A stretch of 42,380 bases of DNA from GCA-2686265 sp036010965. Its GTDB lineage: Bacteria > Planctomycetota > UBA1135 > GCA-002686595. The first letter of the stretch is position 1; each line of letters begins with the position of its first letter. The notes below the pieces were generated by a model that had not been told where the DNA came from, made no database searches, and worked only from the letters and a program-made list of their open reading frames with translations. Positions 35,714 through 42,380 of this stretch are shown in pieces. Made by a program: the position numbers and the translations under genes. Location of the stretch: NCBI GenBank assembly GCA_036010965.1, contig DASCMO010000182.1, forward strand, positions 1 through 42,380, read 5' to 3'.

Positions 35714-35786
35714 CGTCCGGTGCCTGGCCCCGCATGCGGGCCTCATCGGTCGGTCGCGCGATGAGACGTGAGGGAAGTGCCCGAAA

Positions 35787-37226
35787 CTAACTGCGCTGCC
35801 TGGAGAGCCACTGGAGGAAACGACCTTCGAGGCAGCCCTCGCCGAGCTCCGGTTGGCTGAGGGGGACGCCGTAGATCGACTCAACCGTCGTGCCGAACTC
35901 GTCACCGACCCCCGCGCCCTCGAGCGCGGCGAGCAGGCGCTCGAAGGCTTCCGGCGCATCGTCGGCATCCGGTGTGCCGTGTTCCCGCAGCCAGTGCAGG
36001 AACGCGCTCTTGTAGGCGCGAATGAACTCCAGGCGGTCGGCTTCGACCCAGGAGGGCGGCGTGACCGTCTGCACCGCCGACTGGCCGAGTATCGGGGCTC
36101 GCATGGCGTACTCGAGCTTTCCGCTGTCGTTCTGCAACAGGAAGGTGCACATCCGGTCCATGCCGCGCTTCCTCTTCCCACCGGCCTTCTGGGCCTGGCG
36201 CAGGATCCGCACGAAGTGGAACTTGCCCTGGTTGACGCGCCAGCGGCTCTCCGCGCTCATCTTGGGCAGCACCCCGCCCGTAGGGTTGCCGCCGGGGATG
36301 AACACCTCGCGCGCCTGGGTCATCCGGCCCCGTAGGTCTCCATCGATGCGTGTGTCCACCTCGCCGAAGAGATCGATGACGAGATTCATCGCGATCCCGC
36401 TCACGAAGGCGGCGGGCACCTCGTCGCCGTACCTGGCCCGCAGCATCTCGTTCAGAGCGAGCTGTGAGATGTGCTGCTGCAGTCCGGAGGGGTTGCGATC
36501 GTCGATCCTGTTGCCGCGGGAGAAGTCGGCGCCCGAAGCATCGCTCCTGGCGTATTCGAAGGCGATGAAGCGCACATCGTCCACGAAGAACCAGGTCCAC
36601 TTCTCGATGCCATCGACCCACAGGAAGGATCGGAGCGAGGGGCGCATCAGGCCGGCCAGGCAGCACAAGCCCACGAACTCATCACGGGAGGGAGCGAGGA
36701 CGAGCTTTACGGGATGGCCCCGGGATTCGCGCGCCCGCGCCTCGAGGCGGCGGGCGGCGCTCGCGACCTCCTCGCGCACGCCCATCAGGGCCGCGGCCTG
36801 CGCGTGCCCCTCCTTCGCGGCCCTGCGCAGTTTGCGCAGGTTCCACTTCGAGACCCACGAGCGCAGGCTCTCAAGGTCGGCGAGGGTCGAGTCGCTCTTC
36901 TCGTCCGAACCGGTCCATTCGAGCCATCGTTCCTGCACATCCAGCAGGCTGACGCAGGCGTCGCGGTAGTCCCTGGCGGCTTGCTGGTCATCGAGGGCTG
37001 TCCTGGAGATCGAAATCTGGAAGGCCCCCAGGGATGCGGTCAGGGAGCGCGCGCGGATGTATGCCAGGGGATCGGCCGACCCGGGTTCCTCGGCCGTGTG
37101 GCCGTCGCGGGCGATGAGACCCTGAGCGACGGCGCCGTGGTCCATCTGGCGCGGGGATCCCAGCGCGCCCGATGAGAGCGCGCATAGGGTGAGTGCAAGG
37201 GCGGTTCCCGATCTGAAACATTGCAT
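35787..37226 (-). CDS. Exported protein of tandem paralogue family, copy B
   Basis: The 479-residue product has a signal peptide (about residues 1-23, cut near ALG). It shares blocks with copy A over most of its length: LVLAPSRDEF, WTWFFVDDVRFIAFEY, MNLVIDLFGEVDTRIDGD, AREVFIPGGNPTGGVLP, SRWRVNQGK, and CLEGRFLQWLSRQ at the C-terminus. The helix at 250-265 (QQHISQLALNEML) and PAAFVSGIAM (271-280) correspond to the putative zinc-helix and E-G-L-A sites in peptidase-MA-like enzymes, again without the needed residues; copy A and copy B have lost different ones. The start has a very good Shine-Dalgarno (AAGGAGG eight bases upstream). It starts the leftward unit that ends with the gamma-glutamyltransferase gene. 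The function is unknown. Confidence 0.75.
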   Translation of the reverse strand: MQCFRSGTALALTLCALSSGALGSPRQMDHGAVAQGLIARDGHTAEEPGSADPLAYIRARSLTASLGAFQISISRTALDDQQAARDYRDACVSLLDVQERWLEWTGSDEKSDSTLADLESLRSWVSKWNLRKLRRAAKEGHAQAAALMGVREEVASAARRLEARARESRGHPVKLVLAPSRDEFVGLCCLAGLMRPSLRSFLWVDGIEKWTWFFVDDVRFIAFEYARSDASGADFSRGNRIDDRNPSGLQQHISQLALNEMLRARYGDEVPAAFVSGIAMNLVIDLFGEVDTRIDGDLRGRMTQAREVFIPGGNPTGGVLPKMSAESRWRVNQGKFHFVRILRQAQKAGGKRKRGMDRMCTFLLQNDSGKLEYAMRAPILGQSAVQTVTPPSWVEADRLEFIRAYKSAFLHWLREHGTPDADDAPEAFERLLAALEGAGVGDEFGTTVESIYGVPLSQPELGEGCLEGRFLQWLSRQRS

Positions 37227-37545
37227 ACAATTCCTCCTTCTCGATTCGATCCCTGGGCCCCCGCTCCGTCTGCAGAAAACGACTTACCACGGAAATCCGA
37301 ACTGAGTCGCGCGGCGTTTTTTTCCACGGCTAGGCGAGTTCACCGCCAGTACGCGCGAAGGGCCGCCATATTCCATCCACCATCGGGACCCCCCAGAAGT
37401 ACGTGCGGGGGGCGTGTGTGGGAAAAGGAGGACGAGCGGGGAGGCGCCCAGGGGCGCTCGCGGGCAAGCTACGGCCATGAAGCAAGCCCTGCGCGGCACA
37501 TCGACGCCACGAAACCTGTGCGAGGACCAACGGTTGGGGGCCCGC
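37227..37545. other. Divergent intergenic region, 319 bases
   Basis: This holds the 5' regions of copy B (leftward) and the arylsulfotransferase-like gene (rightward). It contains a seven-T run (37317-37323) and an in-frame ATG at 37477 that could extend the rightward gene by 23 codons. I did not find a convincing -35/-10 pair on either strand. Confidence 0.5.
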
Positions 37546-39231
37546 ATGACCCAGGCCCAGGCTCCGTATCGTCGCGCATTCTCGTTTCTTTCTTTCGTTC
37601 TCTGCACCGCTCTCACTTCCTCGGCCAGCGCAGCGTCCCAGGCCGGACCCACGCGCGGTGATGAGGGACCCGAGGTGGAGCGCGGACTCGTCAGCAATGA
37701 GGAGGGCGCTCAGGAGGGATTCACCCTTTTCACTCCGATCCGCTCGACGACCACCTACCTGGTGGGCATGGACGGCGAGGTCGTCCACCGCTGGGAGAGC
37801 GACCATCCTCCCGGCCAGTCGGTCTACCTGCTGGACGAGGGCAACCTCCTGCGCACGGCTCGCGAGGGCAACCCCCTCTTCAGCGGCGGAGGCGAGGGCG
37901 GACGCATCCAGGAGTTCGCGTGGGACGGTGAGGTTCTGTGGGACTTCCTGTGGTCCGACGAGGACCACCTGCAGCACCACGACATCGAGCCGCTGCCGGG
38001 CGGGAATGTGCTGCTGATCTCCTGGGAGAGGAGGTCGCGCGAGGAGGCGATCGCCGCGGGACGCGACCCGGCACAGGTGCAGGAGGGAGGGATCTGGCCC
38101 GACTGCCTGATCGAGATCGAACCGGTCCGCCCGGATGGTGGGAAGATCGTCTGGGAGTGGCACGCCTGGGACCACCTGATCCAGGACCGCGACCCGGCCA
38201 AGGAGAACTACGGCGATGTCACCGTCCACCCCGAGCGCATCGATGTGAACATCGATCATCGCTCCGCGCCGCCCCAGAGCGAGGCACAGCGCAAGCGCCA
38301 GGCGGAGCTGGAAGAGCAGATGCGCAAGCTGGGCTACATCGGAGACGAGGACGAGGACGAGGACGCAGACGACGGGCGTGTCGCCGGTGGTGGGGGTCCT
38401 CCTCAGCGCCGCGGCCGGCGTGGCCCCCGCCAGGACTGGCTCCACACCAACGGCATCGACTACAACGCCGAGCTCGATCTGATCGTCCTCAGCTTGCGCA
38501 CTCTGAGCGAGGTCTGGGTCATCGACCATTCGACCACCAGCGAGGAGGCGGCCGGTAGGGAGGGTGGCCGCCGCGGCAAGGGAGGCGACCTGCTCTATCG
38601 CTGGGGCAATCCGCGGAATTACGGGATGGGGGAAGGATCTCGACGCGTCCTCTTCGCCCAGCATGACGCGCGCTGGATCCCGGGCGCAGATCCGCCCCGC
38701 CTGACGGTGTTCAACAACGGCGAGGGGCGGCCAGACGGCAATTTCTCTTCGGTGGACGAGGTCGAGCTGCCCTTCGACTCCGAGCGCGGCTTCCTGCGCG
38801 AGGAGGGCCGGGCTTTCGGTCCCGCGGAGCTGACCTGGACCTACCAGGCCGAGGATCGGGAGAGCTTCTTCTCGGGCTTCATCTCCGGCGCTCAGCGCCT
38901 CGCGAACGAGAACACCCTGATCTGCTCGGGGGCTCAAGGACGGGTGTTCGAGGTCACGGCGGCGGGGGAGATCGTCTGGGAGTACCTCAATCCCTTTGGC
39001 GGCGAGGTGAACCTGGGTGGACGCGGCGGGCCCCCCGACGGTCGCGGAGGACCCCCCGGGGGACGCGGCGGGCCTCCCGACGGTCGCCGCGGTCCTCCCG
39101 ACGGTCGCGGCCGCCGCGGGCCGCCCAGGGATGGCGGGCGCGGGCCCGGGCCCGGCATGGACATCAAGGGCCTCTTTCGCGCAACGCGGATTCCCATCAC
39201 CCACCCGGGCCTCGCTGATCGCGATCTCTGA
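37546..39231 (+). CDS. Arylsulfotransferase (ASST)-like exported protein with charged inserts
   Basis: The 561-residue product has a signal peptide (about residues 8-29). The rest is a beta-propeller of the arylsulfotransferase type: STTTYLVGMDGEVVHRW, LLDEGNLLRTAR, and the typical HLQHHDIEPLPGGNVLLISW block, followed by WVIDHST and VFEVTAAGEIVWEYLNPF. Bacterial ASST moves sulfate between phenolic compounds through a His intermediate; I cannot assign that His with certainty, so activity is not proven. Two inserts stand out: an acidic run GDEDEDEDADDG (residues 266-277) directly followed by a Gly/Arg/Pro-rich stretch, and a longer Gly-Arg-Pro repeat near the C-terminus. I start at the ATG giving a signal peptide. 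It diverges from copy B. Confidence 0.8.
   Translation: MTQAQAPYRRAFSFLSFVLCTALTSSASAASQAGPTRGDEGPEVERGLVSNEEGAQEGFTLFTPIRSTTTYLVGMDGEVVHRWESDHPPGQSVYLLDEGNLLRTAREGNPLFSGGGEGGRIQEFAWDGEVLWDFLWSDEDHLQHHDIEPLPGGNVLLISWERRSREEAIAAGRDPAQVQEGGIWPDCLIEIEPVRPDGGKIVWEWHAWDHLIQDRDPAKENYGDVTVHPERIDVNIDHRSAPPQSEAQRKRQAELEEQMRKLGYIGDEDEDEDADDGRVAGGGGPPQRRGRRGPRQDWLHTNGIDYNAELDLIVLSLRTLSEVWVIDHSTTSEEAAGREGGRRGKGGDLLYRWGNPRNYGMGEGSRRVLFAQHDARWIPGADPPRLTVFNNGEGRPDGNFSSVDEVELPFDSERGFLREEGRAFGPAELTWTYQAEDRESFFSGFISGAQRLANENTLICSGAQGRVFEVTAAGEIVWEYLNPFGGEVNLGGRGGPPDGRGGPPGGRGGPPDGRRGPPDGRGRRGPPRDGGRGPGPGMDIKGLFRATRIPITHPGLADRDL
39017..39156 (+). repeat. Gly/Arg/Pro-rich tandem repeat in the ASST-like gene
   Basis: The unit GRGGPPDG and close variants (GRGGPPGG, GRRGPPDG) occurs five or six times. 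The DNA repeats are nearly identical (about 24 bases, GGACGCGGCGGGCC... style), so the number of units may vary between strains. Confidence 0.75.
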
Positions 39232-39260
39232 TCGTCTGGCCCGCAGGGGGGCGCGATCGT

Positions 39261-40022
39261 TCAGGCGCCGTCGAGCCCGGCCAGGGAATCGACCACCCCG
39301 CGCACGAGCTCGGCGCTGGCCACTCGACGCCCGTACTCACCGGTGCGGTTCGATCCTCCCAGTTGAAGCCCCTCGCGGCGGTACTCCATGGCGCTCTCCA
39401 TCAGCGCTCCGGCGGAGAAGTGGAGTTCATGCGCGCCTGATTCGCGGGCGACTCGTGCGGCGTTGTCGGGACGCAGGCCCCCGCCAGGCATGACGGACAG
39501 CTTGTCGCCGGCGGTTTCGACCAGAGCCCGCAAGCAGGCGATCCCCTCGACGGCGGAAGGAGCCTGGCCGGAGGTGAGCAGGCGCCGACAGCCGCTGGCG
39601 AGGACACTCTCGAGGGCCTCGCCTGCATCGCGCGTGAGGTCAAAGGCGCGATGGAAGGTGGCCGGCAAGGGAGCGGCGGCTTCGACCAGCGTGCGCGTCC
39701 GGTCACGGTCGATGCGGCCGTCGGGATGCAGGACTCCGAGGGCGATCCCATCGGCGCCCGCCGCGCGGGCGTGTTCGATGTCACGCAGCATGAGCTCCAG
39801 CTCGTCGTCGCTGTAGAGGAAGTCCCCCGCGCGGGGGCGCAGGAGCACCACGATCTCCACCTCCGTGGCGCTTCGTACCGCCTCGATCATCCCCAGGCTC
39901 GGGGTCGTACCGCCCTCGACGAGTCCGGCGCACAGCTCGAGCCGTCCGGCGCCCCCCTCGACGGCGCAGAGCGCCCCGGAGAGGGAATCGACGCAGACTT
40001 CGACCAGGACGGGAGAGCTCAT
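39261..40022 (-). CDS. cutC: CutC family protein
   Basis: The 253-residue product is a cytoplasmic TIM-barrel of the CutC family, annotated as copper homeostasis although the exact role is debated. Characteristic segments are VEVCVDSLSGA, the family block RLELCAGLVEGGTTPSLG, VVLLRPRAGDFLYSDDE, ADGIALGVLHPDGRID, THRAFD-type TFHRAFDLTRD, LTSGQAPSA, and VMPGGGLRPDN. All are complete and length is usual. I start at the second in-frame ATG, which gives MSSPVLVEVCVDS; an in-frame ATG eight codons upstream is possible. The ASST-like gene converges on it with a 29-base gap, and the prepilin operon diverges from it. Confidence 0.93.
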   Translation of the reverse strand: MSSPVLVEVCVDSLSGALCAVEGGAGRLELCAGLVEGGTTPSLGMIEAVRSATEVEIVVLLRPRAGDFLYSDDELELMLRDIEHARAAGADGIALGVLHPDGRIDRDRTRTLVEAAAPLPATFHRAFDLTRDAGEALESVLASGCRRLLTSGQAPSAVEGIACLRALVETAGDKLSVMPGGGLRPDNAARVARESGAHELHFSAGALMESAMEYRREGLQLGGSNRTGEYGRRVASAELVRGVVDSLAGLDGA

Positions 40023-40104
40023 GGCGCCCGGATATTGCACCAGCACGCGCCGGCCGACAACCGGCCCTCTGGTGTGGCGCCGGTGCGTGGGGAGTGGTCC
40101 CGAC

Positions 40105-40114
40105 GGGGGGGGGG
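40105..40114. repeat. Homopolymer of ten G upstream of the prepilin operon
   Basis: Ten consecutive G lie about 140 bases upstream of the first prepilin start, in the 230-base gap next to cutC. It is the second ten-G tract in the window; both are intergenic and next to surface-protein genes. Slippage could vary promoter spacing. Confidence 0.55.
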
Positions 40115-40252
40115 AGGCGCTTCCTCGCTCGATGAGGCGCCATGGAAGGATTTTCCGCCCATCCGATTCAGGTGCAGCCCCCCGCTCCGGCCGAAAGAAC
40201 CGTCATGTGCTCCCGGCACCTCCGCCGCGGCGCACGCGACCGAATCGTCCCG

Positions 40253-40837
40253 ATGCCTGAGATGCAAACCGCACCCAAACCCGCGAACCAGCGCTCCCGC
40301 GGCCGAGGCCGCAGGGGAATGACGATGGCCGAGGTGATGATCGCCGTCGCGATCATGACCCTGTGTGTGTCCTTGCTCTCCCGCACCATCTCATCGACGG
40401 CGGTCCACACGGCAGCCAAGCGCGAGAAGGCGATCGCGGTCGAGGTGGCGAAGAACGTGCTGGAAGACATGCACAACGTCGAGTTCGCCGAGATCTTCGC
40501 CCGCTACAACGCCGACCCGTCCGATGACCCTGAAGGGTCGGGCACTGCGCCGGGCCCCGGGATCGACGTACCCATGCTGACCCCGCAGGCGGGCGACGCC
40601 GACGGATTCGTCGGTGAGGTGATCCTGCCTGCCGAGGGAGCCATCTTGCTTGAGAACGTCGTCGTGGCCGAACTCGGTCTCCCCAGGGATCTGAACGGGG
40701 ACGCTCTGATCGACGGCGAGGACCACGCCCAGGACTACATCGTCCTGCCCGTCAGCGTCCGCCTGCAATGGACCGGCCGCGGCGGTGCGCGCACCTTCGA
40801 ACTCACGACCATGTTTGCGGACCTCTCGAAGCTGTAG
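40253..40837 (+). CDS. Type IV-like prepilin with EF-hand/dockerin-like loop
   Basis: The 194-residue product begins with a basic leader and the processing site RRG|MTMAE followed by about 18 hydrophobic residues (VMIAVAIMTLCVSLL). Prepilin peptidase cuts after Gly and the Glu at +5 is present; Met instead of Phe is at +1. The mature protein would enter a type IV pilus or type II secretion pseudopilus. The globular part contains DLNGDALIDGED (40688-40723), a match to the calcium loop of dockerins and EF-hands. Several in-frame ATG exist (40142, 40205, 40253, 40262); I use 40253, giving a 22-residue leader, but none has a clear Shine-Dalgarno. It starts an operon: three bases separate it from the next prepilin. 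Confidence 0.8.
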   Translation: MPEMQTAPKPANQRSRGRGRRGMTMAEVMIAVAIMTLCVSLLSRTISSTAVHTAAKREKAIAVEVAKNVLEDMHNVEFAEIFARYNADPSDDPEGSGTAPGPGIDVPMLTPQAGDADGFVGEVILPAEGAILLENVVVAELGLPRDLNGDALIDGEDHAQDYIVLPVSVRLQWTGRGGARTFELTTMFADLSKL

Positions 40838-40840
40838 CCG

Positions 40841-41470
40841 ATGAGGACGCCGAGGACCCCTTCGCTCGAGTCTCGCCAGGGAAGGTGTATCCGCACCGGA
40901 AGGGCGGGATTCACCCTGCTGGAGATCCTGATCGCGACTGCCATCTTCGGCCTCGTGCTGGCGAACGTGACGATGGTGTCGCGGACCAGCCAGGAGGCCT
41001 ACCGCACGGGCGCCTTCATGGGAGTCCTCGAGGAGCAGGCGGAACAGACAATGGATCGCATCGAGATGGCGGTCATGTCCTCCGAACACGCCGATCTGGC
41101 CCCGGCACCGCCGTTGTTCGCCTCCGCCATCGACTACGAGCGGAGTCTGGGCGTCGAGGATGGTCAGATGATCTTCGATGATCCCGAGCGCATCGAGCTG
41201 GAGCTCGGCCTGGGGCAGGTGACCTGGCTGCAGAATCCGCAGACCGCGGAGGAGCGCAAGGTCGTCTGGACCCGCCATGTTCCGGAGTACATGCAGGACG
41301 AGCTGCCGAACGCGGCGGACGACAACGACAACGGACTGGTGGACGAGAGCGGGCTCTCGTTCGACATGGAGGGGAGGCAGGTCTCCATTCGACTCACCCT
41401 CCAGCGCGAGGACTCCAAGTCGAGGGTCTACACGCGCATGATCGAGTCACGCGTGACTTGCAGGAACTGA
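40841..41470 (+). CDS. Type IV-like prepilin (GspJ/PilW-type)
   Basis: The 209-residue product has the canonical processing site GRAG|FTLLEILIATAIFGLVLA with Glu at +5. It should be a minor pilin or pseudopilin. The length (about 185 after cleavage) and the position second in a three-gene set before a PilX-like protein suggest a GspJ/PilW-type role, part of the tip complex. It contains DDNDNGLVDESG (41318-41353), which resembles a calcium-binding loop. The ATG follows the previous stop by three bases, so the two are translationally coupled. Confidence 0.88.
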   Translation: MRTPRTPSLESRQGRCIRTGRAGFTLLEILIATAIFGLVLANVTMVSRTSQEAYRTGAFMGVLEEQAEQTMDRIEMAVMSSEHADLAPAPPLFASAIDYERSLGVEDGQMIFDDPERIELELGLGQVTWLQNPQTAEERKVVWTRHVPEYMQDELPNAADDNDNGLVDESGLSFDMEGRQVSIRLTLQREDSKSRVYTRMIESRVTCRN

Positions 41471-41514
41471 CGGGCGGACTTGCCGGGAACAGCGACAAGA
41501 ATGAAGAGAGTGCG

Positions 41515-42380
41515 ATGAGAATCAGAGTGAGAGCGAAGGCGGAACGGGATCGGATCGGGAGCGCGCTGATGGCGTCGCTGATGATCGTGGTCGTGATCTC
41601 GGGGCTAGGAGTCGTGATGGTCCAGCTCCATTCGGCCGTCACCAAGAAGCAGGTGCAGGCGATCGACAAGCGGCGCGCCTTCTACGTGGCCGAGGCCGGC
41701 TTGAGCGAGGCCTTCCTGGCGGTCTCGCAGGGAAAGAGCGGCAATGTCGGCTCGGAGGCCGTTCCGGCTTCCTTCGGAAGGGGCCTGTACTGGGTCGATG
41801 CCGAGGAGCTCGCCGGCGGCGACGTGGCGCTCTTCAGCACTGGTCTGTGCGGGACAGGGCGCTTCTCGCTCTCGGCGGTGATCCGGCCTCGGACGACACC
41901 CCTCGCCTCCCTGGGCGTCTTTGCGGACAGTGAGCTGGTGATCGAGGTGGGCGTTCAGGTCGACGGTTTCGACTCCGATCAGGGGCCGTTCGAATCCCAG
42001 GTGGTTGGCGCCCTGGGAGCGGCCACGACGGGCGCCGGTGCCCGGCTCCGCTCGAACGGGGACATCGTCCTCGAGGGCGGTGGGTTCCTGAAGCAAGGCG
42101 TCGATGAGACGGCCGTCTTCGGCGACCTTCGCCCAGGGCCGGAGGGTGCAGTGCTCATGAGCGGCGGTGCGTCGGTGACCGGTTCCACGGCTCCGGCCCG
42201 GAGCGCGGTCGCCGTGCCGCCGATCGGTGTGCCCGCCCTGGAGTCCGAGGGCGAGCTCGTGCACTCAGGCTTGACACCCCTCGTACTGACAGCGTGCGAG
42301 GTCCGCTACGACGCTCTGCGCGTGGCGAGCGGCTCGACGGTCGAGCTCGTGGGCCCCCTGACCCTGGTCCTGGGCGCTCT
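41515..42380 (+). CDS. PilX/GspK-like minor pilin, C-terminus beyond window
   Basis: The visible 288 residues begin with a short basic leader, then GSALMASLMIVVVISGLGVVMV, a membrane segment starting directly after Arg-Ile-Gly as in PilX/GspK-type proteins, and no Glu at +5. The RRAFYVAEAGLSEAF block right after it is a hallmark of the PilX N-terminal domain. The rest is Gly/Val-rich and beta-like (ITGSTAP-like, LEGGGFLKQG). It likely caps or primes pilus or pseudopilus assembly with the two preceding prepilins. A nearby ATG at 41501 is closed by a stop after five codons; the chosen one has GAAGAGAG upstream. The gene runs off the right edge. Confidence 0.8.
   Translation, partial: MRIRVRAKAERDRIGSALMASLMIVVVISGLGVVMVQLHSAVTKKQVQAIDKRRAFYVAEAGLSEAFLAVSQGKSGNVGSEAVPASFGRGLYWVDAEELAGGDVALFSTGLCGTGRFSLSAVIRPRTTPLASLGVFADSELVIEVGVQVDGFDSDQGPFESQVVGALGAATTGAGARLRSNGDIVLEGGGFLKQGVDETAVFGDLRPGPEGAVLMSGGASVTGSTAPARSAVAVPPIGVPALESEGELVHSGLTPLVLTACEVRYDALRVASGSTVELVGPLTLVLGA

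Noticed and set aside
39017..39156. Tandem repeat that could be mistaken for a CRISPR array
   Set aside because: Units are contiguous, in frame with a protein, and have no spacers.
37330..39204. A 624-codon open frame on the minus strand across the ASST-like gene
   Set aside because: Its translation has Ala/Pro/Gly runs that mirror the repeats on the other strand, while the plus frame has a signal peptide and the HHDIEPLPGGNVLL family block.
39228..39264. Stop-spanning inverted repeat between the ASST-like gene and cutC
   Set aside because: Arms reduce to CTGA/TCAG plus two pairs after a mismatch, mostly from the facing TGA codons, so I see no real stem.

Overview
The window is GC-rich, densely coded bacterial DNA dominated by exported proteins: lipoproteins, signal-peptide enzymes, an outer-membrane barrel and prepilins. 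Two members of the sulfatase/alkaline-phosphatase superfamily, SGNH and acetyl-xylan esterases, a family 9 glycoside hydrolase, an arylsulfotransferase-like propeller, discoidin and transglutaminase-like domains, a DUF2007 protein and several large secreted proteins of no clear family fit a marine or aquatic polysaccharide-degrading Planctomycetota best. That assignment is inferred from gene content only; there is no rRNA or other phylogenetic marker except glnS. I saw no tRNA, rRNA, CRISPR array, insertion sequence, integrase or prophage.

Layout. 1-4.3 kb: the start of a TPR-like lipoprotein running off the left edge, a small VanZ-like membrane protein, then an outer-membrane beta-barrel followed by a lipoprotein built of five SdrD B-like repeats. 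4.3-8.4 kb: a signal-anchored beta-sandwich-type protein, a coiled-coil protein and a divergent membrane/coiled-coil/double zinc-ribbon protein. 8.5-16.3 kb: a minus-strand run of five exported proteins (CBM-like lipoprotein, CBM-GH9 endoglucanase, transglutaminase-like/discoidin protein, thioredoxin-fold protein without CxxC, acetyl-xylan esterase) that reads as a glycan-degradation operon. A LacI-type operator-like palindrome lies upstream of it.

16.8-22.3 kb: a DUF2007/zinc-ribbon protein, then a minus-strand group of glycosyltransferase, degenerate peptidase-like protein and sulfatase-superfamily lipoprotein with Thr in place of the formylglycine Cys/Ser. 22.5-27 kb: acyl-CoA synthetase and HSDL2-like dehydrogenase, convergent with glutaminyl-tRNA synthetase. 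27.5-30.8 kb: proline iminopeptidase plus glycosylasparaginase-type hydrolase, convergent with an SGNH hydrolase. 30.8-37.2 kb: a classical sulfatase, then a minus-strand set of gamma-glutamyltransferase and two tandem paralogues of an unrecognised secreted family. 37.5-42.4 kb: an arylsulfotransferase-like protein with low-complexity inserts, CutC, and a pilin operon (two prepilins and a PilX-like protein cut by the right edge).

The strongest candidates for something new are the tandem paralogue pair (34.2-37.2 kb), which together with the protein at 19.7-20.9 kb looks like a family of zinc-peptidase folds that have lost their active sites; the glycan operon carrying a transglutaminase-like/discoidin protein and a cysteine-less thioredoxin fold; and inverted repeats whose arms contain both stop codons of convergent gene pairs.
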